DNA of 7,704 nt from Longimicrobiaceae bacterium (lineage in GTDB: Bacteria; Gemmatimonadota; Gemmatimonadetes; Longimicrobiales; Longimicrobiaceae). Below, in pieces: positions 1-5,802 of the stretch (within the stretch, counting starts at the first letter, position 1; the number at the start of each line of letters is the position of its first letter). The DNA is taken from positions 1-7,704 of the forward strand of contig JASLAX010000059.1 in NCBI GenBank assembly GCA_030146875.1, given 5' to 3'. Below the pieces are notes generated by a model, which ran no database searches, was not told where the DNA came from, and worked only from the letters and a program-made list of their open reading frames with translations. Made by a program: the position numbers and the translations under genes.

Positions 1-1404
1 GCGCCCCCCGCCGCCGCCCCGGCGGCCCCGGAGCCGCGGCTCGACGGCGCCTACCGCGCCGCCGCCGACGCGCCCTCTCGCGCGTTCGGGTCGGCGCCGT
101 CCGCGCAGACCCCGCCGCAGCAGCAGCGCCGGCAGGGCCGCCCCATCACGGTGAGCTTCGAGGGCACGCCCATGCTGGACGTGCTGGCCTCGTTCGCCGA
201 GGTGAGCAACCGCTCCATCATCGCCGGGCAGGGGATCGGGCAGATCCCGGTCTACGCGACCATCACCAACCAGCCCTGGGACGTCGCGCTCGCCAACCTC
301 CTGAACGCCTACAACCTGGCCGCCCAGGAGGACGCGAGCGGGATCATCCGCGTCGACAAGATCGAGAACCTGGCGCAGCGGGTGCAGCAGGACCCGCTCC
401 GCACGCAGACCTTCCGCATCAACTACGTGACCGTGGCGGAGATGGACTCCACCCTGCGACCGCTGCTGAGCGAGAGGGGGTCCCTCACCCGCAACACCAC
501 CGCGAACACCCTGATCGTCACCGACGTGGTCGGGGTGGTGGAGTCGTTCGGGCAGCTCATCAAGGAGCTGGACATCCGCACGCCGCAGGTGGCGATCCAG
601 GCCAAGATCATCTTCATCAACCGCACCGACGCCGAGGAGCTGGGGGTCACCTACGACCTGAAGGACTCCCGCGGCTCGTCGCTCAACCAGCTCGTGTCCG
701 TGCCCGACCCGCTGAACCCGGGCGAGGTCACGAACCAGGACCTCATCTCGCTGGGGGGCAACTCCATCGCGGCGCTGGGGAACGCGAACTCGCGGGTCCA
801 GGGCGCCTCGCTCGAGACGGTGATCTCGCTGGTGCTGGGCCGCTTCACGCTGATCTCCTTCCTGGACGCCCTGCAGACGGCCGAGCTCTCGGACGTGCAG
901 GCCGCGCCCGTGGTGACCACGACGAACAACCACGAGGCGCAGATCTGGGTGGGGGAGGAGACCCCCATCCGGGTGGTGGACCTGGGCACCGGGAGCGGCG
1001 GCGGCGGTGGTGGCACCGACGGCGCGGCCGCGGCCGGCCAGCCGCGCGCCACGGCGCAGCTCGTGGAGACGGGCATCCGCCTGCGGGTGACCCCGCAGGT
1101 CACGGCCGACCGCCACGTGCTGCTCACGCTGCACGCGGAGCGCTCGAGCGCGCAGCTCGCCGCCACCGAGATCGGCGTGAACTTCCAGCGCCAGCTCGGC
1201 GAGACGCGGCTGATGGTGAAGGACGGCGAGACGGCCGTCATCGGCGGCCTGACGGTCACCGAGGTCACCAGCACCCGCAGCGGCATCCCCGTGCTGATGG
1301 ACCTGCCGTTCATCGGCGCGCTCTTCCGCAAGACCACGGATCGCGAGCAGAAGCGCGACCTGCTCATCATGGTGACCCCCCACATCGTGGAGGAGCGCCC
1401 CTGA
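1..1404 (+). CDS. pilQ: Type IV pilus-type secretin, C-terminal part (5' end outside window)
   Basis: Forms the outer-membrane ring through which a type IV pilus (or a related secretion filament) passes. The frame is open from base 1, so the gene begins upstream; 467 residues are visible. Visible residues 1-47 are a Pro/Ala/Gln-rich linker. Residues about 48-130 form an STN/N0 domain (starts PITVSFEGTPMLDVLASFAE). About 133-193 form an N1 secretin domain with the typical NTLIVTD strand and LDIRTPQV exit. About 195-465 form the secretin barrel domain (QAKIIFINRTDAEELGV, later RLRVTPQV, KDGETAVIGGL, IPVLMDLPFIGALFR, and the family's usual end DLLIMVTPHIV). An internal GTG at 151 could be read as a start but would cut into N0. 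A Gly/Ala-rich insert lies at 985-1050. The N0-single N1-secretin layout and the aro genes downstream favour PilQ over GspD, which has more N domains. Upstream AMIN domains are expected but not visible. Confidence 0.85.
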   Translation, partial: APPAAAPAAPEPRLDGAYRAAADAPSRAFGSAPSAQTPPQQQRRQGRPITVSFEGTPMLDVLASFAEVSNRSIIAGQGIGQIPVYATITNQPWDVALANLLNAYNLAAQEDASGIIRVDKIENLAQRVQQDPLRTQTFRINYVTVAEMDSTLRPLLSERGSLTRNTTANTLIVTDVVGVVESFGQLIKELDIRTPQVAIQAKIIFINRTDAEELGVTYDLKDSRGSSLNQLVSVPDPLNPGEVTNQDLISLGGNSIAALGNANSRVQGASLETVISLVLGRFTLISFLDALQTAELSDVQAAPVVTTTNNHEAQIWVGEETPIRVVDLGTGSGGGGGGTDGAAAAGQPRATAQLVETGIRLRVTPQVTADRHVLLTLHAERSSAQLAATEIGVNFQRQLGETRLMVKDGETAVIGGLTVTEVTSTRSGIPVLMDLPFIGALFRKTTDREQKRDLLIMVTPHIVEERP

Positions 1405-1420
1405 GGCGCTCCCCACCAGC

Positions 1421-1426
1421 AGAAGG
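1421..1426 (+). promoter_or_regulatory. Ribosome binding site of the Ig/propeller lipoprotein
   Basis: AGAAGG lies 9 bases before the ATG at 1436, within the 31-base gap after the secretin stop. It supports this start. No promoter or terminator is visible in the gap, so the gene is probably co-transcribed with the secretin. Confidence 0.6.
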
Positions 1427-1435
1427 CATATTCGC

Positions 1436-3961
1436 ATGAAGCTCCCCTTCCGGCGCCCACCGGCGCTGCTCACCGCCGTCCTGGCCTGCGCGACCCTGGT
1501 CGCGTGCGGAGGGGACAACCTGTTCCGGACCGAGCCCGGGACCGGCACGCAGACGGGGCCGGCCGACACCGCGGCCCCCACGGTGACCATCGCGTTCCCG
1601 CGCGACAGCATCACCGTGGCCATCGCCGACTCGGTGTTCGTCCAGGCCCGCGTGACCGACAACCGCCGCATCGCGTCGGTGACGTTCGAGGCCTACTCGC
1701 TCCGTGGCGACCCGGCCCTGGGCACGCAGACGCGCATCGACCGCTTCACCACCAAGACCGTCGAGTTCGACGCCGCCGGCCGCGCCGTGACCGACACCAC
1801 GCTCACGCGCTACCTGCTGGCGGGGCTGGACTCGCTGCCGGAGCGCGACATCCGCGTGGTGGTCACGGCCAAGGACTCCGCCGGGAACACGCGCGCCGAC
1901 ACGGCCACCATCGCCATCGGCGGGCCGCGGGTGCAGGTGGTCACGCCGGCGGCCGGCACGCAGTACGGCGCGGGCACGCCCCTGAGCGTGCGCCTGAACG
2001 CCGAGGACCGCTTCGACCTGATCACCGCCGTGCGCCTGCGGGCCACGGGGGCGTTCGCCGTCGACACCACCATCTCGCTCAGCGTGCCGGTGGCGTCGGT
2101 CGACACGGTGGTCGTGCTGAGCATCCCGCTCACCTCCACCGGCGCCCTCACGCTGGAGGCCACCGCGACCTCCGGGGGGCGCATCGTGGGCACCTCGCGG
2201 CCCGTGACGGTGCAGATCAACCCGCCGGCCCAGGATGCCGTGGCTCCGCGGGTGTCGTTCTCGTTCACCATGCCGGACCGGGTGGAGACCCGCGACACCC
2301 TGACGGTGGCGGTGCAGGCGACCGACGACGTGGCGGTGGACAGCGTGGGCGCGACGGTGCTCGCCATCCGCCGCACCGCCGCCGGGGCCGACACGCTGGC
2401 CCGGATGATGGTCGGCGCGCGCGCCGCGGCGGCCACCCTCCGGTTCCCCGTCGCGGCGCTGGGCCTGACCGGCCTGGACACCCTCACGGTGGGCTTCGAG
2501 GTCACGGCGTGGGCGCTGGACGCCCGCCCGAACTGCGCCACGGCCACCACGCCGAACACGCTGCAGTCGCTGGGCTGCGTGATCTCGCGCGGGGTGCGCC
2601 TGAGCGAGGGCTCGGGGCGCCTGGCCAACTCGCTGATCGCCCGCGGCACCACGGTCGCGCTGGGCGACTCCACCGACCGGATCGCCGACCTGCTCTCGGA
2701 CGGCGTGCGCGTCTTCGCGTCCAACTTCTCCCAGAACCGGGTGGAGGTGCTGCCGCTCACCGGCACGGCGCTGGGCACCCCGATCAGCGTGGGCTCGCAG
2801 CCCTGGGGGCTGGCGCTGGGGATCAACCGCGACACCGTGTTCGTGGCGAACAGCGGCGGCACCAACATCTCGGCCATCGCGCTGGGATCGGGACCGCTGG
2901 TGGAGTCGCGGCGCATCCGCACCCCCGACGCGCAGCTCTTCGCGGTCTCGTACGACCAGCTCAGCGACACCGCCAGCGCGGTGCAGCTCCGGGACTACAG
3001 CGACCGCCCGCAGTTCCTGGGGCAGGTGCGCACCGGGCAGATCCTGTACTCCACCAAGCCGACGGCCACGCGCGAGGACGGGACCATCCGGATCTACGAC
3101 CCCACCAAGGACACGTCGTACGTCCTGAACCGGGGTCCCGAGATCTTCACCCGCTACGCCACCGACCAGAAGAACCGCGGGATCATCGTCAACGCCCTCT
3201 CGTCGACGCTCGCGTCGCGCGGGGAGATCAGGGTGTGCCCGCGGCGCGTCACCTTCGGCGGGCCGGACCCGGCGTGCTTCACCGGCCGCCCCTCGCAGGT
3301 GGCCGCCTACCTGGCCTCGCTGCGGGCCGCGGGGGAGACGGACACCCGCTTCGACGAGGGGGTGAGCATCGAGTCGGTGGGGCTCAGCGACACCACCTTC
3401 GTGGCGGTCTCGCGCGACTTCTCCACCATCGCGTTCGGCGAGGGCGCGCGCGACCCGGGCCGGGTGATGCTCTTCAAGGCCCTCTCGACCGGCCAGCTGG
3501 TGGGCTCCAGCGTGGAGACCACCGACCTGATCGGCAACGCGGCCGAGCGGGTGATCGGGCTGGCGCTGAACGGCGACGGCTCGCTGGGGGTGGCCCGCGG
3601 CTCGCTGGTGTACTTCTTCGAGTCCAACCTCCGCCAGCAGGGCGTGGTGGCGAGCGGCGCCCCGGCCGGCGGCAGCGCGCTGCACCCGCTGAACGTGAAC
3701 TACCCCAACGGCACGGCCCTGCGCCTGGGCTTCGCGTCCGGCGTCACCGCCGAGGGGGTGCCGTACATCGACGTGATCGACAGCTACTCGTTCCGGTCGC
3801 TGCGCAGGATCTTCATGCGCGACCAGGTGACGGGCGCGCTGATCGCGGTCCCGGTCCTGGCCGGCGACCCCGAGGCGGGCACGCTGGCGCTGCGGATCTT
3901 CGCGGTCACGCCGCGGGGGATCGTGCGGCTGGGGATCACCCCCGCGGACCTGGCCCAGTAG
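1436..3961 (+). CDS. Predicted lipoprotein with three Ig-like domains and a beta-propeller-like C-terminal half; function unknown
   Basis: An 841-residue exported protein that I cannot assign to a named family. The N-terminus is a lipoprotein signal: basic residues (K2, R6, R7), a hydrophobic stretch (about 10-22) and lipobox LVAC with the modified Cys at 24. A Gly/Thr/Pro-rich linker (about 25-45) follows. Three Ig-like beta-sandwich units come next: about 46-162 (ends AKDSAGNTRADTATIAI), 163-262 and 267-385. The first and third share an AP-V opening and a VQA-TD(N/D) segment. From about 395 to 830 the sequence is beta-rich and resembles a YVTN/YncE-type propeller, for example VFASNFSQNRVEVLPL and SVGSQPWGLALG followed by DTVFVANSGGTNISAIAL. 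Apart from Cys18 in the signal peptide and the lipobox Cys, the only cysteines are two close pairs, 367/381 and 601/614, suiting disulfides in an exported protein. I found no catalytic motif. Its place just after the secretin and before a strong terminator makes it the last gene of the presumed pilus operon. A role in adhesion or in support of the pilus/secretin is inference only. Confidence 0.75.
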   Translation: MKLPFRRPPALLTAVLACATLVACGGDNLFRTEPGTGTQTGPADTAAPTVTIAFPRDSITVAIADSVFVQARVTDNRRIASVTFEAYSLRGDPALGTQTRIDRFTTKTVEFDAAGRAVTDTTLTRYLLAGLDSLPERDIRVVVTAKDSAGNTRADTATIAIGGPRVQVVTPAAGTQYGAGTPLSVRLNAEDRFDLITAVRLRATGAFAVDTTISLSVPVASVDTVVVLSIPLTSTGALTLEATATSGGRIVGTSRPVTVQINPPAQDAVAPRVSFSFTMPDRVETRDTLTVAVQATDDVAVDSVGATVLAIRRTAAGADTLARMMVGARAAAATLRFPVAALGLTGLDTLTVGFEVTAWALDARPNCATATTPNTLQSLGCVISRGVRLSEGSGRLANSLIARGTTVALGDSTDRIADLLSDGVRVFASNFSQNRVEVLPLTGTALGTPISVGSQPWGLALGINRDTVFVANSGGTNISAIALGSGPLVESRRIRTPDAQLFAVSYDQLSDTASAVQLRDYSDRPQFLGQVRTGQILYSTKPTATREDGTIRIYDPTKDTSYVLNRGPEIFTRYATDQKNRGIIVNALSSTLASRGEIRVCPRRVTFGGPDPACFTGRPSQVAAYLASLRAAGETDTRFDEGVSIESVGLSDTTFVAVSRDFSTIAFGEGARDPGRVMLFKALSTGQLVGSSVETTDLIGNAAERVIGLALNGDGSLGVARGSLVYFFESNLRQQGVVASGAPAGGSALHPLNVNYPNGTALRLGFASGVTAEGVPYIDVIDSYSFRSLRRIFMRDQVTGALIAVPVLAGDPEAGTLALRIFAVTPRGIVRLGITPADLAQ

Positions 3962-3984
3962 GCCGGCTCCGCGCGGCGGCACAC

Positions 3985-4026
3985 CACCGGGGGTCTGGCG
4001 CGAGCCGGACCCCCGGTGTTTATTTA
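3985..4026 (+). terminator. Strong intrinsic terminator closing the pilQ-lipoprotein unit
   Basis: Arms at 3985-3999 and 4004-4018 pair over all 15 positions, with one U-G wobble and otherwise Watson-Crick pairs. They enclose a GCGA loop (4000-4003), which is of the stable GNRA type. The tail 4019-4026 reads TTTATTTA, the only clear T-rich run in this otherwise GC-rich region. The reverse strand lacks a T tail, so the element should act only on + strand transcription. It begins 23 bases after the lipoprotein stop and ends 5 bases before the aroC start. Confidence 0.9.
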
Positions 4027-4031
4027 GCCCC

Positions 4032-5234
4032 ATGCCCGACTTCCGCTTCGTGACCGCCGGCGAGTCCCACGGCCCGGCGCTCACCGCCCTCGTGGAGGGC
4101 CTTCCCGCCGGGATTCCCCTCTCGGCGGACTGGATCGACGCCGAGCTCCGCCGCCGCCAGGGGGGGTACGGCCGGGGGGGGCGGATGCGGATCGAGTCCG
4201 ACCGCGCCGAGATCCTCTCCGGGGTGCGCCACGGCGAGACGCTGGGCTCCCCCGTCACCCTGCTGGTGCGCAACCGCGACTGGGAGAACTGGACCGTCGC
4301 CATGTCGCCGGCGCCGCTGGCGGAGCCGGCGAGCGACGAGACGCTGCGCCGCGTGCACCTGCCGCGCCCCGGCCACGCCGACCTGGTGGGCTCGCTCAAG
4401 TACGACCGCACCGACGCCCGCGACATCCTGGAGCGCGCCTCGGCGCGCGAGACGGCGGCGCGGGTGGCGGCCGGCGCCCTGGCCAAGCGCCTGCTCGCGG
4501 AGCTGGGGATCACGGTGGGGAGCCACGTCGTCTCCCTCGGCGGGATCGACGCGGCCGTCCCGGCGGAGCTCCCGGAGGAGCTGAACGCCGCGGCGGACCC
4601 CTCGCCCGTGCGCTGCCTGGACGCGGAAGCCGAGGGGCGGATGATCGACGCCATCGACGCCGCGAAGCACGACGGCGACACCCTGGGCGGGATCTTCGAG
4701 GTGGTGGCGCGCGGGGTCCCCGCCGGGCTGGGGTCGCACGTCTCCTGGGACCGCAAGCTGGACGGCCGCCTGGCCGGGGCCCTGATGTCCATCCAGGCGA
4801 TCAAGGGGGTGGAGGTGGGGCTGGGCTTCGAGGGCGCCCGCCGCCCCGGCTCGCGCGTCCACGACGAGATCGTCCGCGACCCCGCGTCCCCGCGGAGCGC
4901 CGGGTTCGGCCGGGCGGGGAACCACGCCGGGGGGCTGGAGGGCGGGATCACCACCGGCCTGCCCCTGGTGGTCCGCGGGGCGATGAAGCCCATCTCCACG
5001 CTCATGCGCCCTCTCGCCACCGTCGACCTGCGCACGGGGGAGGTGGCCGAGGCGGTGCGCGAGCGCTCCGACGTCTGCGCCGTTCCCGCGGCGGGGGTGG
5101 TGGGCGAGGCGATGGTGGCGCTGGTGCTGGCGGCGGCGGTGCTGGAGACCTTCGGCGGCGACACGCTGGGCGACCTGCGCGCCTCGATGGGTGCGTACCT
5201 GGAGCGGATCGGACGGCGTGGCGCCTTCGCCTGA
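4032..5234 (+). CDS. aroC: Chorismate synthase
   Basis: Catalyses the last step of the shikimate pathway: 5-enolpyruvylshikimate 3-phosphate to chorismate, using reduced FMN, in the cytoplasm. The 400 residues are complete and carry the family signatures throughout: GESHG (10-14, His13), RRQGGYGRGGRM in the early substrate/FMN region, SGVRHGETLGSPV, RPGHADLVG (His115), the Arg-rich SARETAARVAAGALAKRLL, MSIQAIKGVEVGLGF, and the C-terminal NHAGGLEGGITTG plus MKPISTLMRPL and RSDVCAVPAAGVV segments. His13 and His115 match the two conserved catalytic histidines of the family. The ATG at 4032 puts the first motif where homologues have it, so the start is firm, although no Shine-Dalgarno sequence precedes it. 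It is followed by aroK with a 10-base gap to the favoured aroK start. Two long G runs (4160-4166 and 4174-4181) encode the GGYGRGG motif. Confidence 0.97.
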   Translation: MPDFRFVTAGESHGPALTALVEGLPAGIPLSADWIDAELRRRQGGYGRGGRMRIESDRAEILSGVRHGETLGSPVTLLVRNRDWENWTVAMSPAPLAEPASDETLRRVHLPRPGHADLVGSLKYDRTDARDILERASARETAARVAAGALAKRLLAELGITVGSHVVSLGGIDAAVPAELPEELNAAADPSPVRCLDAEAEGRMIDAIDAAKHDGDTLGGIFEVVARGVPAGLGSHVSWDRKLDGRLAGALMSIQAIKGVEVGLGFEGARRPGSRVHDEIVRDPASPRSAGFGRAGNHAGGLEGGITTGLPLVVRGAMKPISTLMRPLATVDLRTGEVAEAVRERSDVCAVPAAGVVGEAMVALVLAAAVLETFGGDTLGDLRASMGAYLERIGRRGAFA

Positions 5235-5237
5235 GGG
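5233..5237 (+). promoter_or_regulatory. Ribosome binding site deciding the aroK start
   Basis: GAGGG overlaps the aroC stop codon (TGA 5232-5234) and lies 7 bases before GTG 5245. This favours GTG 5245 over an in-frame GTG at 5191 inside aroC, and suggests that aroK translation is coupled to the end of aroC translation. Confidence 0.6.
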
Positions 5238-5244
5238 CGGCGGG

Positions 5245-5802
5245 GTGCGGCGGGTCGTCCTGCTGGGCGGGATGTGCTCGGGGAAGAGCACCACCGCGCG
5301 GGCGCTGGCCCGCCTGCTGGGCTGGACGACCGTGGACCTGGACGGCGAGGTGGAGCGCCTGGCCGGCGCCACCGTGGCGGAGGTGTTCGCCCGCGACGGC
5401 GAGGCGCGCTTCCGGGCGCTGGAGGCCGAGGCCACCCGCGCGCTGGCGGGGCGGGAAGGGGTCGTGCTGGCCCCGGGAGGGGGCTGGGCCACCAACCCGG
5501 ACCTGCTCCCCTCGCTGGGTCCGGGGACGCTCTCCGCCTGGCTGCGCGTGACCCCCGAGGTGGCGCTGCGGCGCAGCGGCGCCCGCCCCGGCACCCGCCC
5601 GCTGCTCCGCGGCCCCGATCCCCTGGGCACCCTGCGGCGGCTCCTGGCGGAACGGGAGCCGCTCTACGCGCGGGCCGAGGTGGCGGTGGACACCGACGAC
5701 CTCTCCCCGGCGCAGGTGGCGGCGCGGCTGGAGGCCGAGATCCGCGCCCGGGGGACCCTCTCCCGGGCGACGTTCCTCACGCAGGAATCGAATGGCGGCT
5801 AA
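5245..5802 (+). CDS. aroK: Shikimate kinase
   Basis: Phosphorylates shikimate at the 3-hydroxyl with ATP, two steps before chorismate. From GTG 5245 the protein is 185 residues, near the usual size for the family. It has a P-loop (G8 to S15, with Lys14), the shikimate-binding DLD (Asp31, Asp33), GEARFRALE with the substrate Arg57, the GGG turn at 78-80, an Arg-rich lid segment (RPGTRPLL) and the REPLYARAEVAVDT helix near the end. All key residues appear present, so it should be active. An in-frame GTG at 5191 would add 18 residues of non-family sequence lying within aroC, which argues against that start. The gene sits directly after aroC and its last 11 bases overlap topA. aroB, a frequent neighbour of aroK, does not follow here. 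Confidence 0.94.
   Translation: MRRVVLLGGMCSGKSTTARALARLLGWTTVDLDGEVERLAGATVAEVFARDGEARFRALEAEATRALAGREGVVLAPGGGWATNPDLLPSLGPGTLSAWLRVTPEVALRRSGARPGTRPLLRGPDPLGTLRRLLAEREPLYARAEVAVDTDDLSPAQVAARLEAEIRARGTLSRATFLTQESNGG
5783..5787 (+). promoter_or_regulatory. Weak ribosome binding site of topA
   Basis: AGGAA lies 4 bases before ATG 5792, inside the aroK coding end. The spacing is short, and translation of topA may depend partly on ribosomes finishing aroK. Confidence 0.4.

Noticed and set aside
1..141. Pro/Ala/Gln-rich 5' stretch as a repeat or separate feature
   Set aside because: It is in frame with the secretin and reads as an interdomain linker; the periodic CCG/GCC look comes from Pro/Ala codons.
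151..153. GTG as the start of the secretin gene
   Set aside because: The frame is open back to base 1 and the N0 domain begins before this codon (PIT precedes it), so it is internal.
4019..4026. T-rich stretch as a confident aroC promoter -10 box
   Set aside because: The match to consensus is partial, there is no -35 match, and the stretch is already explained as the terminator tail; kept only as a possibility in the findings.
1504..4053. Second long + strand frame (about 850 codons) overlapping the lipoprotein gene
   Set aside because: The product is Arg/His/Gly-rich without domains, runs through the terminator into aroC, and competes with a frame that has a signal peptide, lipobox and recognisable folds.
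1367..5164. Very long open frame on the - strand (over 1200 codons) antisense to the lipoprotein gene and aroC
   Set aside because: It spans two well-supported genes and the terminator. The translation is Arg/Ala/Gly/His-rich low complexity with no family motif, which is what antisense frames of GC-rich codons give.
5191..5193. GTG as the start of aroK
   Set aside because: It adds 18 residues of non-family sequence inside aroC. GTG 5245 has a GAGGG site at good spacing and puts the P-loop at the usual position.
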